Positions 34,950-45,537 of a stretch of 64,000 bases of DNA are shown here, one piece after another. The position numbers were made by a program, and so were the translations under genes. Below the pieces are notes generated by a model. The model had not been told where the DNA came from and searched no databases. It saw only the letters and a program-made list of their open reading frames with translations. This DNA is from Cryptomeria japonica (lineage: Eukaryota > Streptophyta > Pinopsida > Cupressales > Cupressaceae): positions 694,842,083-694,906,082 of the forward strand of contig NC_081412.1 in assembly GCF_030272615.1 (NCBI RefSeq), in the 5' to 3' direction. Each line of letters opens with the position of its first letter. Within the stretch, counting starts at the first letter, position 1.

Positions 34950-35322
34950 TATGAGAATTGAGAAATACAACACCACAGGAGCCTAAAGATCTCTGCAAGC
35001 TGAATAACTTGTTACAAGGAGAAGCAAGGAAGCAAATAATAGAAAAAGCTATACACAAAAAATATGCTCAAAAAGATGAGAGCTCAATATTCACAAAATG
35101 TGTAATGTGATAATCCTTAATCTTACAATACAAAGAAAAGAGATAACCTCTAATAGGTCAAGAAACCCTAAAAAGGAAAACCTAGGCTTGCACATAATAA
35201 TTAATAAAAGAATTAATTATTATGTACCTAAAGTTAGCTTAAGTGTAAAAGAGATAAAGGGAACTTAAATAATTAAACAAATATTGTTTAATTAATCAAG
35301 TAAATACCCGAATACTATAACA
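34950..35322 (-). repeat. E6 3' LTR (left copy)
   Basis: A 373-bp LTR. Its outer end has decayed from TGTGAG to TATGAG, as comparison with the right copy shows. Confidence 0.9.
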
Positions 35323-35333
35323 CCCCCCCTTAA
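35323..35333 (-). promoter_or_regulatory. E6 polypurine tract
   Basis: The complement of the C run, TTAAGGGGGGG, abuts the LTR. Confidence 0.75.
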
Positions 35334-36445
35334 GCTAGACTTAGGGAGAAGCTAAAACCTAGAACAACTACTGAAAGCAAGAAAGATGGATCCCAACAAT
35401 AAGGCCTGATCAGGTACCCAAATACAACCAAATCTCTATGAATTGGAGACATAGAGAAAACCACGTGGGAAAAAAACTCTACTCCAAACAAAGATGGAAA
35501 AAGGCAAGAAGAAGGACTGAAAAAGCCTCCAAACAAGAATGTTCCAAAAAGATAGGAATAAGAGAAGATCAGAAGAATCACTGAAGCATGAAGAACTTGC
35601 AAACACTGTCAAAGAATAATTGTTGATCTAAAGAACCTCCACTGCAATAGAACATGACTAGGTAGAGAAGACTGTAATATGTATGAGTGCCCTCAAATGA
35701 CACTACTCAAATTAGAAGGTAAACAAAGGAAAACAATTGAACTCAAAGATATAGATGGCATGAAAAACCAAAGCCTGAAGAGCTGATCAATCGAACCACG
35801 GAAGCATTAGAACCAATAGAACAAACCTTCCTATAATGCTGAAAAGGGAGAGGGATAGGAACACTAAAAAGAACGGCCAACAAGAATTGCACGATGAAGA
35901 ACCAGGAACATTGAAGGCACTGAGATAGTACATAGTGTCGGTGAAGGAACACTCACTTGACACACAATATGAGGTGAATTTCATGGAAGGAACACTCACT
36001 TGACAAATCTGGATGGCAAACAAGGCAAATATCAACCCCCTCATGGAACTTTAAGTAGTGCATGTACAATAAGGCACAAGATGTGCAAGATCCCAAGTAA
36101 ACAATGCATGATGGTACTTTATCATAGTGTGTTTTCATAAATGAAATGCTACAATGATAATAAGACTGGAAATAGAAAGAAGAACCAAAACCGAGACATC
36201 CTACTCAAAGAAGAGATCCCAGGACCTGAAACAACCAAGATATCCACCAGAGTGCTGAAAAGAAAAAAAAATGAATAATTTTTTTTTCCTGGAGTAAAAT
36301 TTGGAAATAAAATCCATATGGATGGAAATTACACAGAACAAAATTTCCAACAATATAAAGTTTTTGAAAAACGGAGTCCAGATGCTCATTCTACGGCTCC
36401 CAGAGTGCGAAAAAGAGACCCCACTTTGACTGGAAAACAACATAG

Positions 36446-36991
36446 TCAAACAACAAAATTGGAAAAATATTCCAACACCACAAGGTCCATCTCGGAACCA
36501 TCTTTTCGATGCCTATTCATTTTTGAAAAAAGGACTCTATTTGCCCAAGATATGGCAAAAAAACCAACCCCCCCTAAAAAAGGCGAGAGGGAGGTGCAAC
36601 AGGGGTAGGGCCGGGCAGAGGTGGCCCATGGGCAGCGCTCTAGTGGCAGGCGAGTGGTGCTATGGTGGTCAAGCAGTGCTGCTAGGGTTTCTGGTGGAGG
36701 AGCCATGGTGGCCAGCAGGCACGGGCGATGCAGGGAGGCTGCGGACGGAGTGGTGGCAGCTAGCGTGAGTGGCGCAAGGAGGTCGCAGGTGGAGTGGCGG
36801 CGGGGAGGCCGATGGGGTGCTGTGGTGGTGGGGGCCGAGAAGGCGGGGCCAATGGGATTGGGGGTCAGTGGGGAGCTGAGGGCCGGTGGTGTCAAAACCG
36901 TCGGCAGTGCCAGACTTGCAGGACCTGCGTACCATGTGGAAACCCCCCCCCCAAAAAAAACTTTTTTTGCTTTGTTTTTTAAAAACTTCAC
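36446..36991 (-). CDS. E6 interior GC-rich open frame, 181 codons, unknown
   Basis: This frame lies in the sense orientation of E6 (minus strand). It covers a block (about 36590-36930) that is far richer in G and C than everything around it. The predicted protein is dominated by Ala, Pro, Ser, Thr and Leu. An overlapping + strand frame of similar length exists, so openness may reflect base composition alone. I recognise no domain. It could be a fragment captured from a GC-rich cellular gene, or a structured leader of the element RNA. Nothing shows that it is translated. Confidence 0.3.
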   Translation of the reverse strand: MKFLKNKAKKVFFGGGVSTWYAGPASLALPTVLTPPALSSPLTPNPIGPAFSAPTTTAPHRPPRRHSTCDLLAPLTLAATTPSAASLHRPCLLATMAPPPETLAALLDHHSTTRLPLERCPWATSARPYPCCTSLSPFLGGVGFFAISWANRVLFSKMNRHRKDGSEMDLVVLEYFSNFVV

Positions 36992-37110
36992 CTTTTGATT
37001 TTTGTTGAGATTTTTTGATTTTTTTCAAAAAAAAATCATTTGGCCTGAATATGCAATAAAAACAAATTTTTTTGTTTTTGTTTTGAATTTTTTTTCTCGA
37101 ACTGTATACC

Positions 37111-37133
37111 AGGGTCGTACGACCTGGTACTGG
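37111..37133. repeat. Near-perfect palindrome in E6 leader
   Basis: ACCAGGGTCGTACGACCTGG and its flanking bases read the same on both strands apart from one extra G. The centre is GTCGTACGAC. It lies about 220 bases from the PBS, in the E6 5' leader. Confidence 0.7.
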
Positions 37134-37355
37134 AGAAAAAAATACTCCTAGAGGCTCAAGAGCAAAAATTGGTCAAGTTTTATATAATCATAAGGGTTTT
37201 TGGGCCTTCTGAGAACAATGGTGAGGTTCGTTTATGCCCAAAGTGCTCAGAATAAAAATCCCATCCCTAGGTGCATAAAAAAACTTCCTTAAAAACCCCA
37301 GATCTGCTTCCAAGCAAAAAATCTCAAAATAAGAACAGATAGTTGTAGATATGAA

Positions 37356-37367
37356 GCTTTGATACCA
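37356..37367 (-). promoter_or_regulatory. E6 primer-binding site
   Basis: The complement TGGTATCAAAGC directly abuts the right LTR. Confidence 0.88.
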
Positions 37368-37728
37368 TGTGAGAGTTGAGAAATACAACACCACAAGAGC
37401 CTAAAGATCTTTGCAAGCTGAATAACCTATTACAAGGAGAAGCAAGGAAGCAGATAACAGAAAAAGCAATACACACAAAATATGAGAGCTCAATATTCAC
37501 AAAATGTGTAATGTGATAATCCTTAATCTTACAATACAAAGAAAAGAGATAACCTCTAATAGGTCAAGAAACCCTAAAAAGGAAAACCTAGGCTTGCACA
37601 TAATAATTAATAAAAGAATAAATTATTATGCACCTAAAGTTAGCTTAAGTGTAAAAGAGATAAAGGGAACTTAAATAATTAAACAAATATTGTTTAATTA
37701 ATCAAGTAAATACCCGAATACTCTAACA
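37368..37728 (-). repeat. E6 5' LTR (right copy)
   Basis: A 361-bp LTR with TGTGAGAG at the PBS side and CTCTAACA at the outer end. Confidence 0.9.
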
Positions 37729-37953
37729 GTAATAACATATGGACCTAGACAGTTTGATTCAAACTTTCCTTGATGTTCTTTGTTTGGTTGGTTACAAGGA
37801 TTCTCCCTGAGAATGAGATCACCTACCTCAAATGAATGAGGTTTAACCCGATGATTATAGCTTCTGCTCATGCACTGTTGATAGGCTTTGAGGTGATTGT
37901 ATGCAGCTTGTCACCTTTCAACAAGTAGTTCCAAGTCTTGAAGATGTGAGACT
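37729..37953 (-). pseudogene. E5 pol, integrase C-terminal region (proximal piece)
   Basis: The minus strand reads SHLQDLELLVER, a TGA (probably a former CGA arginine codon), then QAAYNHLKAYQQCMSRSYN, SFEVGDLILREN and GPYVIT. This is the hallmark end of Ty3/Gypsy integrase just before its last module. The frame then hits E6 and resumes at 34949. On its other side it stops abruptly at the E7 LTR. E5 would have integrated through this enzyme when intact; this copy is dead. Confidence 0.85.
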
Positions 37954-39118
37954 TGTTACTACTTATCAAATTGCCATTAGTTTTTATATTCAAAGTCATA
38001 CTATATATTCTAGTCGGTTAGCATTACCAAATCATGCAATTGGTACACATAGAGAAGTCAGTATGAACAGTTTAGTCCATTACAGAAGAAAACAGTCATG
38101 GAACACAGTATTCACCGAGCTGTTTACCGAGTATCATTTTATGGCTACCGAGCAGTAAAGTTAACACACCAAGTTAATATTCACCGAGTGAAACGTATTA
38201 CCAGATACATTGAACCTAGACATGCACATGAAAACATGTTACAAGATTGAGGTACATCTAACCGTTATTACATTGGAAATTGCACTAGAAGATTGTGTAT
38301 GATTGCAAGGTCAATCTAACCAATGAAATATTTTGTTTAGTTATTCATTCGAGGAATCTTGTTTGTAAGATCGAAGCAATGAATTAGATCACCGCTTTAA
38401 GAGATCTACATATATAGCATGGGAAGAGAGTAAAAAATGTGTGAGAGTGTATGTATGAAGGAAGACTGTTACAAAGACACAGAGAGGTCACCGAGAAGGT
38501 TATCAGAGAACAGTCGAAGAACAGAGTAAACAGAAGGGTTTACCGAGTTACAATATTGGTTACCAAGGTATGCTATAAGCAAGGTAATCTTATTCTGAGC
38601 ACATAGAATCTGCTATAACATTTCAGATGTAAAGTTGCAGATATTTGTAATGATTTTATTGTAATATTGTGAAGTTGAAAGAGAAACCTTTAACAGGGTA
38701 AAAGACTCTAACCAAGTCTATAAATTGTAAATCCTTTAACCAGGTGCAACATTCAGATTAATGCTGTAAAATCTTTTAGCAAGGTAGATCTAACATATCT
38801 TGTTACTCCTAATAGGGTAAGCTATCAAAAATAGCTAAATGTAGCTCTAACCGAGCAATCTTTATTATTGCAGTAGTGAAGTTGTGGGTGCCATCCCCAC
38901 CACAGTTTTTCTCTCTAACCAAGAGTTTCTACATAACCAAAATATATGTGTTATGGAGTGAATCATGTATGATTGTTATCTGTTTTTTTAAACTTTATTT
39001 TATGTTACTACACTATTCTGTTTATGCATAATAGTAAGGTTATTATTGAAGAAATTTTTTGGAGTACTGATTCACCCCTCCCCTCTCAGTACATTAGCTT
39101 TCCATATTTGGCCTAACA
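37954..39118 (+). repeat. E7 5' LTR (single copy in window)
   Basis: The start is placed at TGTTACTAC directly after the E5 pol frame; the end GCCTAACA is fixed by the PBS. The hairpin lies at 39064-39092. The left end is less certain, as no second copy is available. Confidence 0.72.
39064..39092 (+). promoter_or_regulatory. LTR-end hairpin with C-rich loop (E7)
   Basis: GTACTGA (39064-39070) pairs with TCAGTAC (39086-39092) around TTCACCCCTCCCCTC. Confidence 0.72.
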
Positions 39119-39120
39119 AT

Positions 39121-39132
39121 TGGTATCAGAGC
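39121..39132 (+). promoter_or_regulatory. E7 primer-binding site
   Basis: TGGTATCAGAGC lies two bases after the LTR end. Confidence 0.9.
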
Positions 39133-39179
39133 TTGAATCTTGGAAAGGGTTTAACTGCCTGAAGAGAAAGATCTTATCA

Positions 39180-40487
39180 ATGGAAGGCTATAAGCAATCT
39201 CGGAGGATTGTATATCTACAAGAAGAGCTGGATCATGCAAATGAAGTGATTGTAGACATGCAAAGGAAAATGCAAAAATCTCTAAAAGTAAGAAGAAGAT
39301 TATCTGATGACTTGCAGGATTCTCAAGAGTTAGTGGAACAAATCGAGACATCATCTGAGAACAGTATATCTAAAGAGACTGAAGAAATGACTGGAATGTT
39401 GAAAGAAAAGATCAAAGCATTGGCTAATCAACTAAAAGCAATGAAAAGAGAACATGAACATTTCAGTACACAGATGACTGAAAATCTAGATGCATTAAGG
39501 ATAGTTGAGGATAAAGCAAGAGATCTACAAAGAGAGAAACAACAACTTGAAGTCTTAGTATCTGATAAGAATGATGAAATCATAAGGCTAACTGGTATTC
39601 AACAAAATATGACAGATCAACTAGGTTATGCACATCATGAAGAAATTCTAAAGAATGATGAGAATCAAGCATTCAAACTTGAAGTATCAAGGTTGACTGA
39701 TGAACTTGAAACAAAGAAGAAATCCAAAGAAACATTGAAGAAAAGTTATGAAGCATCAAAGATGTTGGATGAGCAACTGAATACAAGAAGACCCAACAAA
39801 GATGTAGGACTTGGTTACAAAGGAAAAGAATCAACTGAGAAAGGAATTCATACTACCGAGAGAGGAGAATCATCAAAGCAAGCTAGAAATAGGAATAACA
39901 TCAAAAGGAAGAAGCCTATTTGCTACTACTATGGAAATCAAGGTCATACTGCCAACATATGCCAGATTAGAAAAGGTAAGCAACTGAATATCACTAAGTC
40001 CAATGGATATTGTTACAATTGCAATAAATATGGTCACACATCTAATCAATGTAGGACAAAGTCTATTAACAACTATCAGAAGACAAAATTCAAAGGGTTT
40101 TGTAGAAACTGCAATAGATATGGACATAATACCGAGAAGTTCTAGTCTAAGCAAAAGAACTAGATGTGGTATCCACACCGAGCAAACACTAGAGGTTACC
40201 GGACTCACATAGATCCTTACTGACAATATGCAGCAGTACCATGGGATTACAATACAAGGATATGGTGCAAATGTTGTGGAAGATATGGACATATTAGTGC
40301 CAACTGTTTTATAAGATTTGGAATGAACAACCAAAGATCATGGAGAAATCCTAGTATGGCATGTTTTCATTGTCACAAAGTTGGACATTTAGCTGGAGAT
40401 TGCAGAGATCAACCTAGAAGAGACACTGAAGAGATACAAGAAAAATTCAAGATGATTTGGAAAAAGAAGGAAATCATGTTAGATTAA
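39180..40487 (+). pseudogene. E7 ORF1: coiled-coil protein with five CCHC-type positions
   Basis: From ATG 39180 the frame runs to TAG 40143-40145, passes a few more stops and finishes at TAA 40485-40487, about 435 codons. Residues up to about 200 form a long charged coiled coil, as in E2 ORF1. Knuckle positions follow: CYYYGNQGHTANIC (second cysteine replaced by tyrosine), CYNCNKYGHTSNQC, CRNCNRYGHNTEKF (last cysteine lost next to the first stop), CKCCGRYGHISANC and CFHCHKVGHLAGDC. The last two lie beyond the first stops but in the same frame, so the ancestral protein had five. The same two-part plan in a diverged copy argues that this protein was under selection. A Gag-like RNA-binding role is inferred. 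Confidence 0.8.
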
Positions 40488-41066
40488 GAAAGCACCTTAC
40501 CTACCGAGTTAGGTGCACCTATTCCAAATTAATCAGAAAAGGTATGAAGGGACCACATTCTCTAAAGGTTAAACCATAACAATTCCTATTCCATCATGTA
40601 CAAAATTAAAAATCTGCATAGTTAAGATGCAATTAGTTTGAAATTCTATCAAAGTACTTTATAGGAAACCTATCAAGTCGGTGTATATAGGAAGCCTATC
40701 AAGTTGGTTAATGAAGGAAAGTTGGTTACTCGATTAAAATAAAAAAAAAGAGTAAATTGGTAAAAGGAGAACCAAGTGCATTTAATGTTTTGACCTAACT
40801 TGCACGGAGCCTGATAAGGTATTTTTGAGTACTTAAAGGTATTTTTGTAGTCATTTTTCATTCACCAAGTTTTCAAGAGAGCAGAGCAGAGTGAATCAAG
40901 GCGATCAAACTTCATTCAAAGCGAATTTCAAGGTATTTACATCAAATCTATTCACACTGTTAAGCTAGTTTCCAATCTTGTCAAATTGCTATTATCTAAC
41001 GAGTGTGAAGCGTCAATCATTTGTAAACCCTATGATCAGTTTGCTAAATTTTACCTGAAACCTACA
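40488..41066 (+). other. Spacer between E7 ORF1 and ORF2
   Basis: About 580 bases. The ORF2 frame is open from 40986, but the alignment with E2 supports a start near 41067. Nothing else is recognised. Confidence 0.6.
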
Positions 41067-43827
41067 ATGGTGCCCAAGATCCAAGATCCCATAGTTGTCA
41101 AAAATGTGGAGAAGCCCTCGCTGAAATATTCTTTAACTCCCAAAGTTGCCTCTGAACCGGATGACAAAACTACATTTTCACTCATCTCGGATCAAGTCTT
41201 GTTAGTTGAAGATATTAGATTCTTCACCAAATGTCGTGTTGAGGAACTCGATCATGTTGAGATTAGTGACACATATGATGAAATTTGCACTGTTGGAAAA
41301 ATGGATAGTAAATTCGAGCATATCAAAATCAAGGGATTAACTAAAGCCCTAGCCTATCCCCGTGTGTTCAAACCCCAGTGGGTTAAGTTTATCTTGAGCA
41401 GAGTACATGATGATTTTATGTGGCTAGAGGAGAAACCATTCAAAATCACTAAGGAAATTATTCATGTGATCACTGGGTATCCTATCTATGATCATACACG
41501 AGCATAGAAAATGATATCACAGAAGGAGCCAATCAGTCTAACTAGAGTAGAATCTAATTACTGAGGACTGAAATTGAACAAAGTCACTGATGCAGAACTC
41601 AAGTTTGCAATTAGAGTAATTGGTTACTGTTTCTTCCAATCTGCAAGGGAAAATAGTGTACCATGTGCTGCAGTTGACTTGGCCTACAAAATAGTGAAGA
41701 AGGGAATGAAAGTAGATTTATGTGAAGTGCTACTGAAGAACTTGTTTGAGAACCTGAACATAATAAGGAAGCTGAAAAAGAACAACTCAGCAAATACACT
41801 GAAGTTTGGTTCACTTCTTGTATGCATATTTTTCTACTTTGAGAAGTTTTCCCTCAGTCGGTAAAGTAGTTTGGGAGCTACACCGACCTATCACTCATCA
41901 AATCAATGATTTTATCAAGAAACTGGGAGATAACTTTAATGATATCATGGATGACTATTTTAGCAAATTTCAAGAGAAGATGCATAATAGGTACATGATT
42001 CCACCAAAGCTAGTAGAAAAATATAAGGATGATATATGTTTTGAGGTAGACATTGATTATTGTTATATGAATGTTGTTGAACCAAGGACTCAATCTTTGC
42101 CACCAATGGGTTATGAGATTGACTATGATATAACACAACAACAAATTGATGCCTATCTATCATTGCCAAGGCATGCTACCGAACTAAGATATGGAACATA
42201 TGAAGAGGTGAAGGAAAAAGTAAAAATGAGTATTATAGTACCTAAGGCTACTAGAAAAGCTACAAAAATGATAAAGGTTTTATCTGAGAAATTCGGAGAA
42301 GAATCCTCCTCTACACTTGTCAAAGGAACTTTTGCCATTACCAAAGAGGAATCAGAAGCTCAAGAGGCAACAATAACATTAAGTATCGAGTTGCCTAAGG
42401 GTAAAGTTTTGAAAAGAAAGCAACAAGACATTTCAAAGGCCCTACTGACACCACCAACAAAGAGACCCAACACTAGAGCATCAGTTGCATCATTGAGTAA
42501 GAAACAAAAGAGTGTTACTGTGCCCAAGGTAACCAAGACCTATAAGAAATCTACTCGGAGACTCATTTTGGCAAAAGAGTCTAGTGATACAGAATCTGAT
42601 GATGCGAACAAATTTTAGATTGTAAAAAGAAAAAAGGTAAATATTCATAGTGTTGAGAATTTTTGTGCCAATCTTAAAGAATACGGTGGATTTGCAGGAT
42701 TTAGATATGTTAAGTATGAGACTAGGAATAATGATGAGAAGCGACAAATTGAAGAAGTTGTCATCTGCACACTTCTAAAGTTTCAGCTAGCTCCATTAGA
42801 ACTAGTGAAGTCACTTCCGAGTGAATTATACTTACATATTGATAACAGATGGAAATATGCAATTGACTCAGAGAAACAAATAAGGGAAAGAAGTCCAGTC
42901 CATCTATTCCCTGATATGCCTATAGCTAAAATCAAGAAGCATTTGACCACATACAATTCTAAATTTCTTGTCAAACAAAGAGCCTTAAAATTGATGAATG
43001 GGCTATATATTGATGTGGAAAATGAGACCAAAGCCAAGTGGCAGGAAATATTTAAACGAAAGGATGTCGATGAACAATCTCAAGTTGAAATTGTTGATGT
43101 CACTGAGCAAGATCTTGATGTCACTGAGCAAGGTCGAGACCCAGCTGACACTATTCAAATTGATGAAGATATTATGGATGAAGAAGCACCAGAGCAGGAA
43201 ATGATTGAAGGCACTACCTATGCAAAACTTGTATCTTGTGAATCTATTTTAGAACAAGTTCAACCTTATCCACTGGTGAAGCCACCTATCTCAACCGAAG
43301 CTCCTAAGGACATAGATCAAGGCACCAAAGGTCACAAATCTAAAGCAGCAGAAGATACAACCAAAGATCAGACGTCTCAAGCACCGTCAAGCACTACAAA
43401 TGTTACAGCTGAGACCCCTAGCACCAAGACACCCAAGGACACTACAATGGCTACAGGAACCAACCAAAGTGTTGCATCTACCGAGCAACCTACCAAGGGT
43501 CAGCAAGCCTCATAAACACTTGTCTTAGTGCAACCAACCAAAGGAAAAGAGAAGAAGGTGAGAAGGCATAGTTTCAAAATTGATTTGACTAAACTGATAG
43601 TGTTTCCAAATGTCGATATCTCAAAATTAAAAGGGCAAGCACTTACCGATTTCGGTGAACTATGCAAAGCAAAGGCCAAACAGGAAAATCAATTGGCTAT
43701 TCAAAAGAAGAATAAAGTACTTCAAAAGGTCAAGACACTACTAACAGAAATGCTACCTTCAGCAACAAGTGTCAATCGATGCAGCCATCCACATTCAACA
43801 AGATGAACTCCTTACTCAAATAGAAAC
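41067..43827 (+). pseudogene. E7 ORF2: conserved unknown protein, homologous to E2 ORF2, truncated
   Basis: The first part (41067-41864) aligns with the N-terminus of E2 ORF2. It shares KFILSRVHDDFMWLEEKPF with KITKE/VITG after it, then AYKIVKKGMKVDLCEV and LKFGSLLV, at the same spacing as in E2. A frameshift near 41810-41860 moves the frame. It then continues through 42618, 43515 and 43806, with stops between. The later part has basic stretches, a Thr/Pro/Lys-rich linker (about 43260-43510) and a C-terminal helical region, again like E2. No protease, integrase or RT motif is present. The end is missing because E8 begins at 43828. Function is unknown. Confidence 0.72.
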
Positions 43828-43833
43828 TATTGG

Positions 43834-43896
43834 CATTCTGTGAACTGACATGAGCATTATGTGAATCAGCATGAGCCTTATGTAAACTGGCATGAA
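43834..43896 (+). repeat. Three tandem 21-bp units at the start of the E8 LTR
   Basis: Units start at 43834, 43855 and 43876. The middle one is CATTATGTGAATCAGCATGA plus G. E3 has a single unit at this place. Confidence 0.85.
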
Positions 43897-45406
43897 GACA
43901 TAATGATATTGTATGTTGTCATTGATGTCATATGAGACATAGTGTGAATCGGCACATGAGATAAGTGAAGAAAGAGGTACCAGCATATGTGTGAACCGGT
44001 ATATGCCAAAGTGAAGTGGCACATTTGTTCAAAGTGAATCGGTATGCACTTATGGGAACTAGCACATGGAAGCACTGTATGACTACCAGTTGGTAAGGTA
44101 TCTTCCACTTCGGGGTTTCCAGTTGGAGTATCTCAACTCTGTGTGACTCAATCGGTGATCTTTGTGTGATGAGTCAACAATATGATGGAGGACATATCAT
44201 GTTGCCACATAAGCTCTATGCGCGTGAAGGATCTTGCATGAAGAAGACTATTCCTATCTACCTCGGGAATGTGCGAAGTCTATCAAATGGTGATAACGTG
44301 TGATGGGTTATCAACCGCCATGAAAATGGTGCATAATGGATGATGGAGAATGTCTTGAGATTGACTCAAGACTGCTGCATTTAATGCAGTATGTTTCAAT
44401 GGTCAGGATCGAACCATTTGAATTGCTCAACCTAACAGGTTTAGGGTTTAAGGTTTTTGCTACAGACCTGTATGTTCCCTATAAGGTTGATGTTAGGTTT
44501 CTGTCTGAAGTTGTTGGCAAAAGTTGTGAGTGTGTATCAAATGAAAGTGATACAAGATTCTTGCCAAACCATAGGAGAGAAGAGATACCTGCAAAGTGTA
44601 TGTGTAGAAGGAAAAGAGGAGCCTAAATGGATCTGTATTAGTATTAAGTGTTGTTAACAGATCATTGTAATACCTATTGATCTCTAACCACTTGAACAGT
44701 TGTAAAATCCCCTAACAGGGTAGCCTTAACTGGCTTGATTCAAAATCCCTTAAATCAGGTGGTCTTAACCGGCTTGTTGTAAATCCCTTAATCGGGTAAC
44801 TCGAAGCTAATGAGTTCTAAGAAGCTAGAGAAGCTTAGGAGATCCTTTCAGCTATTGAGTTCTTAAAATCCTTTAACAAGGTGACCCTACCAGGTTTAAC
44901 CCTTAACCAAGTATCCCTTAACCGGGTGATCCCTAACAGGATCGGTTCCTACAAAAACCTATTGTAATGTTCTTAACCGGACAAGGCTCCTAATAGAGAG
45001 GACTTCTAAAGAGTTAAAAAAGCAGCTTGTGGGTATTCATCCCCAGCGTGGTTTTTCCTAGTTGGGTTTCCACATGGAAAATATGTGTGTCTTGTGAAAT
45101 GCTTTTTGTCTTGTGATGCTTTGTTTTATTTGTTATGCACATGAAGGTTTTATGTTTTATGCCTATCTATAAAACATATTGAGCTCACTATTGTGAAGAT
45201 TTGATAGTTAAAGTCTACTAGTTCATGCATGTGAATATTATGATAATGTGGTATTGAGGTAAGAGAAAAGCTTAGTGAGTGACCCGTTCATGACTGATTG
45301 AGATATACTAGATGCTACCGGTTGCACTCTGTTTTACCAGTATCTTTGTTTATCAGCCATTGTGAGTGTTTGTTGTCAAACCAGTTTTGGACTGTATTTG
45401 TGTCTA

Positions 45407-45432
45407 TACTAATTCACCCCCCCCTCTCAGTA
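45407..45432 (+). promoter_or_regulatory. LTR-end hairpin with C-rich loop (E8)
   Basis: TACTAA pairs with TCAGTA at five of six positions. The mismatch is a G-to-A change relative to E3. The loop is TTCACCCCCCCCTC. Confidence 0.6.
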
Positions 45433-45470
45433 CCAGTTTGGTACTAGTGGTTCATCATTGAGTTATCAAT

Positions 45471-45482
45471 TGGTATCAGAGC
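45471..45482 (+). promoter_or_regulatory. E8 primer-binding site
   Basis: TGGTATCAGAGC lies two bases after the LTR. Confidence 0.9.
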
Positions 45483-45537
45483 ACTCCAGGTCCTCTGTGT
45501 TGTAAGCTTAACCGCTTGAGGCAAAGATCCTAGCCAA

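Larger units (their letters stand above)
34950..37728 (-). mobile_element. E6: small non-autonomous LTR element in E5 integrase
   Basis: LTRs at 34950-35322 and 37368-37728 are flanked by GTGAT (34945-34949) and GTAAT (37729-37733), a duplication with one G-to-A change. The PBS (complement TGGTATCAAAGC, 37356-37367) and PPT (complement of 35323-35333) show that it reads leftward. The 2-kb interior lacks gag and pol. E5 and E6 have the same orientation. Confidence 0.92.
31302..37953 (-). mobile_element. E5: Ty3/Gypsy element, minus strand, only its 3' part in the window
   Basis: A 3' LTR (31302-32731), a PPT, a long 3' non-coding region and the C-terminal end of integrase are present in leftward order. 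The pol frame is interrupted by E6 (34950-37728) and cut off at 37953, where the E7 LTR begins. The rest of pol, gag and the 5' LTR are not in this window. Homology of the integrase tail to plant non-chromovirus Ty3/Gypsy elements is clear. Confidence 0.85.
37954..43827 (+). mobile_element. E7: pol-less two-ORF element related to E2, 3' part cut off
   Basis: A single LTR (37954-39118), a TGGTATCAGAGC PBS, a coiled-coil/zinc-knuckle ORF1 and a long ORF2 homologous to E2 ORF2 follow in order. No pol gene is present up to the point where E8 begins at 43828. The LTR shares its closing hairpin and its AACC/GGGT short-repeat array with E3 and E8 rather than with E2. The rest of ORF2 and the 3' LTR should lie beyond the window if E8 and E9 are nested insertions. 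Confidence 0.82.
43828..45468 (+). repeat. E8 5' LTR
   Basis: A 1,641-bp LTR homologous to that of E3 but longer. A 21-bp unit is present three times in tandem near its start (43834-43896). It also carries an array of CCCTTAAC-GGGT-like units (about 44690-44960) and a hairpin at 45407-45432. Confidence 0.88.

Noticed and set aside
36318-36998. Plus-strand frames in the GC-rich part of E6
   Set aside because: High GC removes stops in every frame; the sense strand of E6 is minus, so these have less support.
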